Source: Mycolicibacterium phocaicum (lineage in GTDB: Bacteria > Actinomycetota > Actinomycetes > Mycobacteriales > Mycobacteriaceae). From it: 64,000 nt of DNA. Made by a program: the position numbers and the translations under genes. Location of the stretch: the NCBI RefSeq assembly GCF_010731115.1, contig NZ_AP022616.1, forward strand, positions 1,178,001 through 1,242,000. Reading direction: 5' to 3'. Position 1 is the stretch's first letter, and each line of letters starts with the position of its first letter. Below are positions 49,480-59,094 of the stretch, piece by piece. Under the pieces are notes generated by a model. It worked only from the letters and a program-made list of their open reading frames with translations. It was not told the DNA's origin and made no database searches.

Positions 49480-52400
49480 ATGAGCAATTTCGCCTTCATC
49501 GGTGCCGCTGAATGGCCCGACATCCAATCCGACTGCGCCCGCGCCGAGAGCTATCTGGGCTCCGACCCCCGCTCGGCCTGCATCTATGGTCGCCGTGCCA
49601 TCGAACAACTCGTCGGCTTGCTCTATGACGTGATGGACCTGCCGCTGCCCTACAAGGACGACCTCGCCGCCAGGATCAACGAGCGTCCGTTCAGCACGCG
49701 AGTGCCGCTCGCAATCATCCAGAAGCTCAACCTGATTCGAAAAGCCGGCAATGCCGCTGTGCACGAACGGCGCGCCATCGCACCGAACATCGCCCTCGCC
49801 GTCCTGCGGGAACTGCACCACGTCACAGTGTGGGCCGTCTACAACCACTCGGCCTACCCCAAGGCCGCGCCCCTGAAGCTGCCGTTCGACCCGAAACTTG
49901 CAGCCAAGGCCGCACCCCTGAGCCGGGACGAAGTCGCCCAGCTGGCCACGAAGTTCAAGGCGCAGGACGAAGCCCACGCCAAAGCGCTGGCCGAGAAAGA
50001 CGAGCTGGCCGCCGCCAAGGACGCCGAGATTGCCGCGCTGCGTGAGCAGATCAAAGCAGCCCAAGCCGCCAAACAACAGCCCGACGACCGTGACTACAAC
50101 GAAGCACAAACCCGCACCGAGTACATCGATCTGGACCTCGCTGAGGCAGGCTGGGTTCTCGACCAGCCGAGGGACCGCGAGTTCGAAGTCACCGGAATGC
50201 CCGGCGGCGCCAAAGGTTACGTCGACTACGTGTTGTGGGGCGCCGATGGTCTGCCACTCGCCGTCGTCGAAGCCAAACGAACAAGCAAGAGCCCGCACGT
50301 CGGCCAGGAACAGGCCAAGCAATACGCCGACTGCCTGGAGCAGATGACCGGCCGACGGCCGATCATCTTCTACACCAACGGCTACGAGCATTGGATGTGG
50401 GACGATGCCGGCGGATATCCGCCCCGCCAGGTCCAAGGCTTCTTCACCGCCGACGAACTGGCCCTGGCGATTTCGCGGCGCACGACCCGCAAGCCGCTGG
50501 GAGACGCAGAGATCGACTCCGCGATCGTCGAGCGGCACTACCAGATTCACGCAATACGCCGGGTCGGTGAAGAATTCACCGCGCACAAGCGCGAGGCGCT
50601 GCTGGTGATGGCGACGGGATCAGGCAAGACCCGCACCGTCATCGCATTGGTCAAGCAACTCATGGAAGCCGGCTGGGTCAAGCGGGTGCTGTTCCTGGCC
50701 GACCGCACCGCTCTGGTCAATCAGGCTGTCGGCTCATTCAAGGAGCACCTGCCCAACGCCACCACGGTAAACCTGGTGACCGAGAAGATCACCGACGGCC
50801 GGGTCTATGTCAGCACATACCCCACGATGCTGAACCTCATCAATTCCGTCGACGACGGGCTACGGCCTTTCGGCCCAGGCTATTTCGACCTCGTCGTCAT
50901 CGACGAGGCACACCGTTCGGTCTACCAGAAATATCGCGCCATCTTCGACTGGTTCGACTCGCTGCTCGTCGGGCTCACCGCGACGCCCAAAGACGAGGTG
51001 GACCACAACACCTACCGGCTGTTCAACCTCGAAGACGGCATGCCGACCGACGCCTACGGTTTGGACGACGCTGTCAAGGAAGGCTTTCTTGTTCCCGCCG
51101 TGGGCATTTCGGTGGGAACCAGGTTCCTGCGCCAAGGCATTCGCTACGACGAGTTAACCGAAGCGCAGAAGGACGAATGGGACTCGCTGGACTGGGGCGA
51201 GGACGACACCCCCGACTCCATGTCAGCAGAAGAGCTGGGACGCTTCTGGTTCAACGCCGACACCGTCGACAAGATCCTGGCGCAGCTGATGTCGCAGGGG
51301 CACAAAGTCGCCGGCGGCGACCGACTCGGCAAGACGATCATCTTCGCCAAGAACCAGGCCCACGCACAGTTCATCGCCGAACGGTTCAACATCCAATACC
51401 CTGAGTACGCCGGTACATTCGCGCGCGTCATCACCCACAGCACCGAGCGCGCACAGAGCCTGATCGATGACTTCTCCCTCACCGATAAAGCCCCGCACGT
51501 CGCCATATCCGTCGACATGCTGGACACCGGCATCGATGTGCCGGATGTAGTGAATCTGGTCTTTTTCAAAGAAGTTCGGTCCAAGAGCAAGTTCTGGCAG
51601 ATGATCGGCCGAGGAACCCGGTTGCGCCCCAACCTGTTCGGACCCGGGCAGGACAAGGATAACTTCTACGTCTTCGACTGCTGTGGAAACCTGGAATTCT
51701 TCAGCCAGGATCTGCCGGGCACGCAAGGCTCATTGCAGAAGTCGTTGAATCAGCGCCTGTTCGAAACCCGAGTCGGGCTGGTCACCGCACTGGATTCCGC
51801 TGTGCCAGGCAATAATCCGCCGGAAGGTCATGGCACCGAATCCGAACGCGGGCTCCGCGTCGACACCGCATGGAGCCTGCACAAGATCGTCGTCGGCATG
51901 AACCTCGACAACGTGCTGGTCCGGCCCCACCGCCGGCTCGTCGAACAGTACGCGCAATGGCCGGCGTGGTCGTCGTTGACGCACGAGGCTGCGAGCGACG
52001 TCGCCACCCAACTCGCCGGCCTACCTTCCTCGGAGCTGGACAACGACGAGCAGGCCAAACGGTTCGACCTACTGATCCTGCGCCGCCAGCTGGCGCAACT
52101 CGACGGTGATGCTGTTGCCGCTGAACGGATCCGGACGAAAGTTCAGGACATCGCCGAGGCGCTGCTGGCCAAGACCTCGATCCCATCGGTGGCCGCGCAA
52201 CAGGCACTCCTCGATGAGATCTGCGCTGATGAGTGGTGGGTCGACGTCACCCTGCCCATGCTCGAACTCGTCCGACTGCGGGTGCGCGCGCTGATTCGAT
52301 TCCTCGACCCCACCCAGAAGACCGTTGTATACACCGACTTTCAGGACGAACTCGGTGAGGCAACCTTGGTCGACCTACCCAATGTCACTCCAGGTACCAA

Positions 52401-52878
52401 CTGGGACCGGTTCAAAGCGAAAGCGCGGGCGTATCTCAGGTCCCATCTGGACAACATCACGCTGCAACGCCTGCACCGCAACAAGCCGCTGACGCCCGAC
52501 GATCTGCTCGCACTGGAGCGGATGCTGATCGACAGCGGCGTGGGTGAACCCGCCGACATCGACTTGGCGAAGGTCGATGGGCTCGGGCTCTTCGTCCGGT
52601 CGCTCGTGGGTCTGGATCGTGCCGCAGCGACAGAGGCGTTCGGGGCCTACCTCGACGGATCGCGATTCACTGCGGACCAGATCAGGTTCATCAATCTCAT
52701 CGTCACCGAACTGACGGCGACGGGCGTCGTCGCCGTCGCGCGACTCTATGACTCCCCCTATACCGACAAGGCGCCGACCGGCCCCGAAGAGGTGTTCCCA
52801 GAGGCCGACGTCGACAACATCGTGTCGATCCTCAACACTGTCCGGGCCAATGCCGCGCCCGAGGGTGGCGTCGCGTAA
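49480..52878 (+). CDS. hsdR: Type I restriction endonuclease subunit HsdR
   Basis: 1132 residues. An N-terminal DUF4145-like helical domain (about 1-130) and a coiled-coil stretch (about 150-200) come first. The nuclease domain has D249 and E264-A-K266 (VDYVLWG ... VVEAKR). Next is an SF2 motor with Walker A ATGSGKTRT near 378, DEAH near 475 and motif VI region QMIGRGTRLRPNLFG. A C-terminal EcoEI-type domain completes it. It translocates and cleaves DNA with HsdM/HsdS, whose genes lie about 12 kb upstream. It has its own start region in a 217-base gap; no strong ribosome site is visible. Confidence 0.94.
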   Translation: MSNFAFIGAAEWPDIQSDCARAESYLGSDPRSACIYGRRAIEQLVGLLYDVMDLPLPYKDDLAARINERPFSTRVPLAIIQKLNLIRKAGNAAVHERRAIAPNIALAVLRELHHVTVWAVYNHSAYPKAAPLKLPFDPKLAAKAAPLSRDEVAQLATKFKAQDEAHAKALAEKDELAAAKDAEIAALREQIKAAQAAKQQPDDRDYNEAQTRTEYIDLDLAEAGWVLDQPRDREFEVTGMPGGAKGYVDYVLWGADGLPLAVVEAKRTSKSPHVGQEQAKQYADCLEQMTGRRPIIFYTNGYEHWMWDDAGGYPPRQVQGFFTADELALAISRRTTRKPLGDAEIDSAIVERHYQIHAIRRVGEEFTAHKREALLVMATGSGKTRTVIALVKQLMEAGWVKRVLFLADRTALVNQAVGSFKEHLPNATTVNLVTEKITDGRVYVSTYPTMLNLINSVDDGLRPFGPGYFDLVVIDEAHRSVYQKYRAIFDWFDSLLVGLTATPKDEVDHNTYRLFNLEDGMPTDAYGLDDAVKEGFLVPAVGISVGTRFLRQGIRYDELTEAQKDEWDSLDWGEDDTPDSMSAEELGRFWFNADTVDKILAQLMSQGHKVAGGDRLGKTIIFAKNQAHAQFIAERFNIQYPEYAGTFARVITHSTERAQSLIDDFSLTDKAPHVAISVDMLDTGIDVPDVVNLVFFKEVRSKSKFWQMIGRGTRLRPNLFGPGQDKDNFYVFDCCGNLEFFSQDLPGTQGSLQKSLNQRLFETRVGLVTALDSAVPGNNPPEGHGTESERGLRVDTAWSLHKIVVGMNLDNVLVRPHRRLVEQYAQWPAWSSLTHEAASDVATQLAGLPSSELDNDEQAKRFDLLILRRQLAQLDGDAVAAERIRTKVQDIAEALLAKTSIPSVAAQQALLDEICADEWWVDVTLPMLELVRLRVRALIRFLDPTQKTVVYTDFQDELGEATLVDLPNVTPGTNWDRFKAKARAYLRSHLDNITLQRLHRNKPLTPDDLLALERMLIDSGVGEPADIDLAKVDGLGLFVRSLVGLDRAAATEAFGAYLDGSRFTADQIRFINLIVTELTATGVVAVARLYDSPYTDKAPTGPEEVFPEADVDNIVSILNTVRANAAPEGGVA

Positions 52879-53012
52879 TTGCCTGATCTAAAGGACCAGA
52901 CAAGGTCGGGCTAGGGAACTCTCGGTCGGCGGCCCACGCCGAACAGCAGCCGCGTCCCGTTCCCGGGTAGGTGTTACCGGTCGACGAATGAGCGGTATCG
53001 CCGCGATACCGG

Positions 53013-53567
53013 TCAGACCTTGGGTATCCAGCCAGACCACGACGGCGACAAGACAAACCCCCGACCCTGAGGGTCTTTGCAGGCGGTCATTTTCTTGTCA
53101 TCCACACCGCAAGTGACCCCGAATACTGTCAGTGTATGGAACGGCGGCAAGACCTTCTTGGTCGATACAAAAGCGCCACATGTCGGGTCGCCGACCTGCC
53201 ACATTTCGTGATCGGTACTGATCGCATTCGCCTCAACTGGGCCGTTTGACGGGTCGCATTGCGCAGAAGCAACAGCTGGGAAGTTGTTGCCGACACAGCT
53301 TGCCGCAGGAGGTTGACCGAAGGTGCACCCAATTCCGTCAGGTGTGCTAAACCCGTAGGTGGTTATCTTGTTGGGTCGGCCCGGATTATCGGTTTGCCAC
53401 ATGTAATCGTCTGGGTTAACGGGGGTGTAGCCGCTCATTTCGGGGAATTTCCCAGGCTCGACCGAATGGGATGGCTCGCTGGGAACCGGCGGACGCGCAC
53501 CAGCGTCGCATGCCGAAGACAGCGCAGTAAGCATCAGCACCAGCACTGCCGATATGAGACGCGACAT
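53013..53567 (-). CDS. Putative exported lipoprotein
   Basis: 184 residues. Signal peptide with lipobox LSSAC. The mature part has six further cysteines (IGCTFG, AASCVG, AQCDPS, PTCGAF, VTCGVD, TACKDP), suggesting a disulfide-bonded extracellular fold, and ends WSGWIPKV. Similar cysteine-spaced lipoproteins occur in mycobacteria with no assigned role. It lies 23 bases downstream of the DUF4185 effector on the same strand and may be co-expressed with it. Confidence 0.78.
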   Translation of the reverse strand: MSRLISAVLVLMLTALSSACDAGARPPVPSEPSHSVEPGKFPEMSGYTPVNPDDYMWQTDNPGRPNKITTYGFSTPDGIGCTFGQPPAASCVGNNFPAVASAQCDPSNGPVEANAISTDHEMWQVGDPTCGAFVSTKKVLPPFHTLTVFGVTCGVDDKKMTACKDPQGRGFVLSPSWSGWIPKV

Positions 53568-53590
53568 TCTCGGGTCCTATCCGTTGTTGG

Positions 53591-55231
53591 TTATCGCTGC
53601 CCAGGCTTGACGTTAACGTGAATGTCTTGAACGTCGTAATGCACGGGGCCGACTGGATGTCCATCGGGCGCCGACGGTTGGTACCACTGGCTCCCGAACA
53701 GCCCAAGGTTGTCGAGAGTTGATCCAGGCAAGATGTAGCCGCCATACGGCGCCGGCACATTGTTTGGAGCCCCGGGTGCATTGTTCATCACTACAGTTGG
53801 TGGTCCTGCGCTGACGACACTCGTCGGACTGTTACCGACGTGCACCTCGACGGCGGATGTCCCTCCGGGCTCAGTGTTGTGCATGTTCGTGCCGGATAAC
53901 ACCGGTTTCCCATCGACTTCACGAAAGCTGATCTCGCCCCAATGCTGGTCCGGTGGAGTGATCGTCATCGGTGCGGCTTCTCCCGCAGCTCCCCAAGACT
54001 TGTGTATGGGGTCGTACGGCTCCCACGCCCCGCGGTCGCTGATGTGCGCGGGATCAACCCGATACATGGAGACGCCTTGGCTGCGGTCGAACGCATCCGC
54101 GGCGATGTACACCTTGCCGTCACTACCTTGGTAGCCGCTGAATTGAGTTGGCAACGTGGGGTTGTCGGCGACAGACCTATAACTGCCCTCGATCGGCTTC
54201 CAGCCAGCGGCCGGATCGTTCGTGACCTTTACCAGCCACGAGCCCTTCGGACTGAGGCCCTCGCTCGTGTTCGTGCCCACAACCATCATGTAGGTGTCGT
54301 TGCCGATCTTGACACTGCCCGCCGGCAGCGCGTTGTTGGCCCCCGCCGTACGAGCCGCATCGGGTATCGGGAAGAGGGTATGCGGTCCCGGTGATTCATT
54401 TGGCAACCCGCTGTTGAGGTTGGTCCCGGTCAGCGGCGCACCGAAATGGGGCTTGCCGTTCTTGTCGAACGTCACAGGCACCGCAACTGAGGGATAGTGC
54501 TCATTCCCAGGTCCACCGACCTGAGGGTTGGCGTAGGAGTCCCCGAAAATTGCCACCTTTGTGCCGTCCGGCAGTGTGATGACCTCGCCCAAGTCCGCTG
54601 CGCGAATCCCGGGGATAGCGTCGGGGCTGTCGGTCCCGGCGATCGGCCCCATGTTTCGGACCTCACCGGGTGCGAGCGGCCCCTCACCGGTCAGCCCCAG
54701 CAGCTCTGCCAGTGTCGTCGGCGTTTTCGTCGGTTCCGGCAACCCTGTCGCCTTCGCGATCGCTTTGGCCAGATCAGCGTCGATTCGGTCGCCTTCGGCC
54801 TGCGCATCGGCGATCCGTGCCTCCAGATCGGCGATCTTCTTCGATACTTTCAGTTTGGTCTCATCATCGAGATAGTCGTAGTTCGCCGGAACGCTCACCT
54901 TGTTGGTTGTTTGATCAACTTCCACCGCCGGTGCTGCGGCCGCATCGTCGAGAATCGCTTTCACAGTGGTAGCGAGGGCGGTGGCGTCTTGTTCTGCGTG
55001 GTCCATCGCGGCCGCCGCCGATGACAAATCCTCTGACCTGACGTTGTGAGCCGCGGCGCTCATCAACATCGACAGCATCGCCTCCTGCGCAGCCTGACCT
55101 TGCCACGTGGAGGTTTTCACCAACTGTTGGTAGAGCTCCGCAGAGTTCGCGTGGTTGACCGACGCGTCACGCGTAGCTTTGGCCAGCCCTGCGATCTCAG
55201 GAACCCACTCCCGCAGCACCTGCAGCGACAC
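53591..55231 (-). CDS. ESX-type N-terminus fused to a DUF4185 domain (possible endo-arabinanase)
   Basis: 546 residues. Residues 1-110 form WXG-like helices with STWQGQAAQEAML, then a coiled coil (about 125-165). From about 195 the protein is a beta-rich DUF4185-like domain: IPGIRAADLGEVITLPDGTKVAIFGDSY, then YMMVVGTNTSEGL, WLVKVTNDPAAGW and FSGYQGSDGKVYIAADAF. DUF4185 proteins of mycobacteria were recently described as endo-D-arabinanases (GH183). I infer an ESX-exported enzyme acting on arabinogalactan or lipoarabinomannan. It is preceded by an EspC-like gene ten bases upstream. Catalytic acids were not verified. Confidence 0.75.
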   Translation of the reverse strand: MSLQVLREWVPEIAGLAKATRDASVNHANSAELYQQLVKTSTWQGQAAQEAMLSMLMSAAAHNVRSEDLSSAAAAMDHAEQDATALATTVKAILDDAAAAPAVEVDQTTNKVSVPANYDYLDDETKLKVSKKIADLEARIADAQAEGDRIDADLAKAIAKATGLPEPTKTPTTLAELLGLTGEGPLAPGEVRNMGPIAGTDSPDAIPGIRAADLGEVITLPDGTKVAIFGDSYANPQVGGPGNEHYPSVAVPVTFDKNGKPHFGAPLTGTNLNSGLPNESPGPHTLFPIPDAARTAGANNALPAGSVKIGNDTYMMVVGTNTSEGLSPKGSWLVKVTNDPAAGWKPIEGSYRSVADNPTLPTQFSGYQGSDGKVYIAADAFDRSQGVSMYRVDPAHISDRGAWEPYDPIHKSWGAAGEAAPMTITPPDQHWGEISFREVDGKPVLSGTNMHNTEPGGTSAVEVHVGNSPTSVVSAGPPTVVMNNAPGAPNNVPAPYGGYILPGSTLDNLGLFGSQWYQPSAPDGHPVGPVHYDVQDIHVNVKPGQR

Positions 55232-55240
55232 GAGTTCAGA

Positions 55241-55549
55241 TCACAACCCTGTGTCGGTGATTCGCGCCGCGCCAACGCTATCGGTGCGTTCATATGCGCT
55301 TGCAGCCCCGCGATGTCCCTCGGCGTGTGTCGTGAACCGTTCACCAAAATGTGCGCCGTCCGCTTCCCAAGCTGCCAACATTTCCGGCAGTGCAGCTGCC
55401 GACAGTCCCAAGCCCAGCGCCGCTTGGCTTGCCGCAGCATGCGCCTTGAGATGTTCGGTGGAGAAATCACTGCTGTGACCATCCAAGCGGTCAGCAGTCA
55501 TTCGCAGCTCGATTGGATCGACCTTCAACGGATCGCTCGGCACGGCCAC
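55241..55549 (-). CDS. EspC-like (DUF2580) ESX secretion-associated protein
   Basis: 102 residues. The pattern LKVDPIELRMTADRLDGHSSDF, then AAASQAALG, and ERFTTHAEGHRGAASAYERTD fits the DUF2580/EspC type VII target family: a helical hairpin ending in a Y-x-x-x-D export signal (YERTD). It precedes the DUF4185 effector gene by ten bases. The two probably leave the cell as a pair. Confidence 0.88.
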   Translation of the reverse strand: MAVPSDPLKVDPIELRMTADRLDGHSSDFSTEHLKAHAAASQAALGLGLSAAALPEMLAAWEADGAHFGERFTTHAEGHRGAASAYERTDSVGAARITDTGL

Positions 55550-55817
55550 CTAAACCCCCTCAAACTCGTCCCCACAGAAAATGATAGGGCCGCCCGGCAA
55601 CGGTCGCCGACGGCAATTTCACCTCCCCAGTCGTAGCCACTCGATCCTTGGCGAAATTCGTTTCGATTCACCCGAACTCGAGTGTGCGCCTGCCGAACTT
55701 GTTCAGCACGAAGGGCGCGGGCAGAAATGTCCCTCCGCTCGAACGAGCGGCCCCAAAATGCACGCGACACACCGCATTCGAGCGTACAAACACGCACACT
55801 CGCGGGAAGTGGAAAAG

Positions 55818-57716
55818 CTACTGGGAGGCGATGTCGACGGAGCTGCCGAGGGCGGCGACCCAGCCGGTGACCTGGCGGGCGATGTCCTGATCGGTCAGGC
55901 CGACCGACATCAGAACCTCGCTGCGAGTCGCGTGCTCCTGGAATTCCTGCGGCACACCGACGTCGCGGCACGGCACGTCGATCTCGGCACGACGCAGCGA
56001 GGCCGAGACCGCGGAGCCGATGCCGCCGGCAACACCGTTGTCCTCAAGCGTGACAACGAGTTTGTGCGCCCGGGCCAGATCGGCGATGGCCGTCGGAACG
56101 GGCAGCACCCAGCGGGGGTCGACGACGGTGACGCCGATGCCCTGCTTGCGCAACCGGTCGGCGACCAGCAGCGCCATCCGGGCGAACGCGCCGACGGCGA
56201 CCAGCAGCACGTCGTCGGACAGGCCGTCGGCGGGCTCGGTCAGGATGTCGACGCCATGCTGGCGGCGGACGGCCGGGATGTCTTCGCCGACAGCGCCTTT
56301 CGGGAAGCGGATGGCGGTCGGCCCGTCATCGACGGCCACTGCCTCGCCGAGTTCCTCACGCAGCCGGGCGGCGTCGCGCGGTGCGGCGACCCGCATGCCG
56401 GGCACGATGCCGAGCATCGACATGTCCCACACACCGTTGTGGCTGGCGCCGTCGTTGCCGGTGATGCCGGCGCGGTCGAGAACCATGGTGACGGGCAGCT
56501 TGTGCAGCGCCACGTCCATCATGATCTGGTCGAACGCCCGGTTCAGGAACGTCGAGTAGATGGCGACGACGGGGTGCATCCCGCCCATGGCGAGACCCGC
56601 GGCCGACGTCATCGCGTGCTGCTCGGCGATACCGACATCGAAGAACCGGTCGGGGAACCGCTGCCGGAACGCCGACAGGCCCGTCGGCCCCGGCATGGCC
56701 GCGGTGATCGCGACGATGTCGCGCCGCTTGGTGGCCTGCTTGATCAGCTCCTCGGAGAACACCGACGTCCAGCCGAGCACCGACTCGGCGGTGGACCGCC
56801 CGGTGTGCGGGTCGATGATGCCGGTAGAGTGCATCTGCTCGGCTTCGTCGTTCTCCGCGTGCGAGTAACCCATGCCCTTGCGGGTGACGACGTGCACGAT
56901 CACGGGTGCGTTGAAACCGCGGGCGTGCCGCAGCGCCGCCTCGACAGCGTGCTCGTCGTGCCCGTCTATGGGCCCGACGTACTTGAGCCCCAGATCGGTG
57001 AACAGCGCCTGCGGGGCCAGCGCATCCTTGATGCCGGCCTTGATGCTGTGCACGCACTGGTAACAGAACTCGCCGACGACGGGCACGCCGCGCAGCGCGT
57101 GCTTGCCGCGTTCGAGCGCCTTTTCGTAGCCGGGCTGCAGGCGCAGTGCCGCGAAGTGGTCGGCCAGACCACCGATGGTCGGCGCGTAGCTGCGGCCGTT
57201 GTCGTTGACGACGATGACGATCGGCCGATTGGCGGCCGCGATGTTGTTGAGCGCCTCCCAGCACATGCCGCCGGTGAGCGCGCCGTCACCGACGACGGCG
57301 ACGACGTGCCGGTTGCGATAGCCGGAGAGCTCGAAGGCCTTGGCCAGCCCGTCGGCGTAGGACAGCGCGGTGCTGGCGTGGCTGGACTCGACCCAGTCGT
57401 GTTCACTCTCGGCGCGACACGGATAACCGGACAGGCCGCCCTTCATGCGCAGCGTCTCGAAGTCGGGGCACCGGCCGGTCAGCATCTTGTGGACGTACGC
57501 CTGGTGACCGGTGTCGAAGATGATCGGGTCGTGCGGCGAATCGAACACGCGGTGCAGGGCCAGCGTCAGCTCGACGACACCCAGGTTGGGGCCGAGATGC
57601 CCGCCGGTGGCGGCCACCTTGTGCACCAGGAATTCCCGGATCTCGGCGGCAAGTTCGGTCAGCTGAGGCTGCGACAGGTGCGCCAGATCAGCTGGGCCGC
57701 GGACCTGTTCAAGCAT
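55818..57716 (-). CDS. dxs: 1-deoxy-D-xylulose-5-phosphate synthase
   Basis: 632 residues. First enzyme of the MEP isoprenoid pathway: condenses pyruvate and glyceraldehyde-3-phosphate with thiamine diphosphate. The TPP motif is [18 protein letters not shown], and the catalytic N-terminal HGH-type region contains [19 protein letters not shown]. The transketolase C-domain has [20 protein letters not shown] and [17 protein letters not shown]. Corresponds to Rv2682c. It lies at the right border of the accessory island; the 268 bases between it and the EspC-like gene show no gene. Confidence 0.97.
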   Translation of the reverse strand: MLEQVRGPADLAHLSQPQLTELAAEIREFLVHKVAATGGHLGPNLGVVELTLALHRVFDSPHDPIIFDTGHQAYVHKMLTGRCPDFETLRMKGGLSGYPCRAESEHDWVESSHASTALSYADGLAKAFELSGYRNRHVVAVVGDGALTGGMCWEALNNIAAANRPIVIVVNDNGRSYAPTIGGLADHFAALRLQPGYEKALERGKHALRGVPVVGEFCYQCVHSIKAGIKDALAPQALFTDLGLKYVGPIDGHDEHAVEAALRHARGFNAPVIVHVVTRKGMGYSHAENDEAEQMHSTGIIDPHTGRSTAESVLGWTSVFSEELIKQATKRRDIVAITAAMPGPTGLSAFRQRFPDRFFDVGIAEQHAMTSAAGLAMGGMHPVVAIYSTFLNRAFDQIMMDVALHKLPVTMVLDRAGITGNDGASHNGVWDMSMLGIVPGMRVAAPRDAARLREELGEAVAVDDGPTAIRFPKGAVGEDIPAVRRQHGVDILTEPADGLSDDVLLVAVGAFARMALLVADRLRKQGIGVTVVDPRWVLPVPTAIADLARAHKLVVTLEDNGVAGGIGSAVSASLRRAEIDVPCRDVGVPQEFQEHATRSEVLMSVGLTDQDIARQVTGWVAALGSSVDIASQ

Positions 57717-57752
57717 TCCGACAGTCTACGCACGAGTACCGGGTACAGCCGG

Positions 57753-59030
57753 TCAAGGCTGATAGATGTCCGGCACACCGTCACCGTCGTCGTCGGCGGT
57801 CTCCTGCTCGTGGATGCGGCGGTACGCGGCGTTGCGGGACAGCAGCACCACCGCGGCCAGCATCCCCGCGATCACCGAGCCGGCGAGCACGCCGATCTTG
57901 GCATCAGCGCTGGCGGACGTGCCCGCACCGAACGCCAGCTCACCGATCAGCAGTGACACCGTGAAGCCGATCCCGGCCAGCATCGCCACCCCGGCGACGT
58001 CGAGCCAGCCCAGTCCCTCGTCGAGCTCGGCGCCGGTGAATCGCGCCAGCAGGAATGTGGTGCTGAACACGCCGATGGCCTTGCCGAACACCAGTCCCAG
58101 AAGGACGCCGGCGGTCACCGGGTGGGTGATCGCGTCGACCAGGCCGGGCCAGCCGCCGACACTCACCCCTGCGGCGAAGAACGCGAACACCGGCACGGCC
58201 ACCCCGGCCGACAGCGGGCGCAGCGCGTGCTCGAACATCTCTGCCGACGCGTGCCTGTCCAGGACCGGCACCCCAAATCCGAGCAGCACCCCGGCGACCG
58301 TGGCGTGGATACCGCTCGCGTGCACCAGGGCCCAGGTCGCCGCCGCGAGCGGCAGCAGCAGCCACCAGTGCCGGACCCCGCGCTGCACGGCCGCGACGAA
58401 CAGCCCTCCTGGAATCACCGCCAGCGCGAGTGCCGTGGGATTGAGGTGATCGGTGTAGAAACACGCGATGACGATGATGGCCAGCAGGTCGTCGACCACC
58501 GCGAGCGTCAGCAGGAAGGTGCGCAGCGCGGTGGGCAGGTGCGTGGAGATCACTGCCAGGACGGCGAGAGCGAAGGCGATGTCCGTCGCGATCGGCACCG
58601 CCCAGCCGTCCAGATTCTCCGGGTGCCCCAGCCCCAGATTCAGGCCCACGAAGATGGCGGCGGGCGCCAGCATGCCGCCGACTGCGGCGGCGATGGGCAG
58701 CGCGGCACGCGCCGGGTCGCGCAGGTCGCCGGCGACGAACTCGCGTTTGAGTTCGACACCGACAACGAAGAAGAAGATCGCCAGGAGCCCGTCAGCCGCC
58801 CAGGCCGAAAGACTGAGGTGCAGGTGCCAGGCCTGGGGACCGACCGAGAACTCCGAGAGCGCGTGATAGCTGTGGGCCGCAGGCGAATTGGCCCACACGA
58901 GAGCGACGCCGGCGGACAGCAACAGCAGGATGCCGCCGACGGTCTCCTTGCGGAGAATCTCGGTGAACCGCTGGGCTTCTGGCCAACTGCCACGGGTCAG
59001 CAGGCGCCTGCGCGTGTTGCGGTTGTTCAT
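57753..59030 (-). CDS. nhaA: Na+/H+ antiporter NhaA
   Basis: 425 residues, polytopic. NhaA signatures are [43 protein letters not shown] and [21 protein letters not shown], with the two adjacent aspartates that bind Na+ and H+. About 11-12 transmembrane helices. It exports Na+ in exchange for protons. An acidic cytosolic tail ([15 protein letters not shown]) is unusual. Downstream of dxs orientation, 36 bases from it, but likely transcribed separately or upstream of it. Confidence 0.95.
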   Translation of the reverse strand: MNNRNTRRRLLTRGSWPEAQRFTEILRKETVGGILLLLSAGVALVWANSPAAHSYHALSEFSVGPQAWHLHLSLSAWAADGLLAIFFFVVGVELKREFVAGDLRDPARAALPIAAAVGGMLAPAAIFVGLNLGLGHPENLDGWAVPIATDIAFALAVLAVISTHLPTALRTFLLTLAVVDDLLAIIVIACFYTDHLNPTALALAVIPGGLFVAAVQRGVRHWWLLLPLAAATWALVHASGIHATVAGVLLGFGVPVLDRHASAEMFEHALRPLSAGVAVPVFAFFAAGVSVGGWPGLVDAITHPVTAGVLLGLVFGKAIGVFSTTFLLARFTGAELDEGLGWLDVAGVAMLAGIGFTVSLLIGELAFGAGTSASADAKIGVLAGSVIAGMLAAVVLLSRNAAYRRIHEQETADDDGDGVPDIYQP

Positions 59031-59094
59031 GGGGACTCTCCTGGGCAGCGTTGAACGGCGCCGACCAGGCTTCCCGGCACACCTGTCCGCAAAT

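Larger units (their letters stand above)
29531..55817. other. Accessory genomic island between RNase D and dxs
   Basis: In M. tuberculosis the counterparts Rv2681 and Rv2682c are neighbours; here about 26 kb of extra genes separate them. Contents: a toxin-antitoxin module, type I and McrBC-type restriction genes, an Hsp90-like/TPR operon, a type VII toxin locus, an IS element and a second ESX-substrate pair. No integrase, tRNA end or obvious attachment repeat is seen, so the exact limits and the number of insertion events are not established. The first two genes (lipoprotein, hydrolase) may belong to the host core. Confidence 0.65.

Noticed and set aside
55581..57956. Long plus-strand open frame opposite dxs
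   Set aside because: Antisense shadow: dxs on the minus strand has all catalytic motifs, the plus frame has none.
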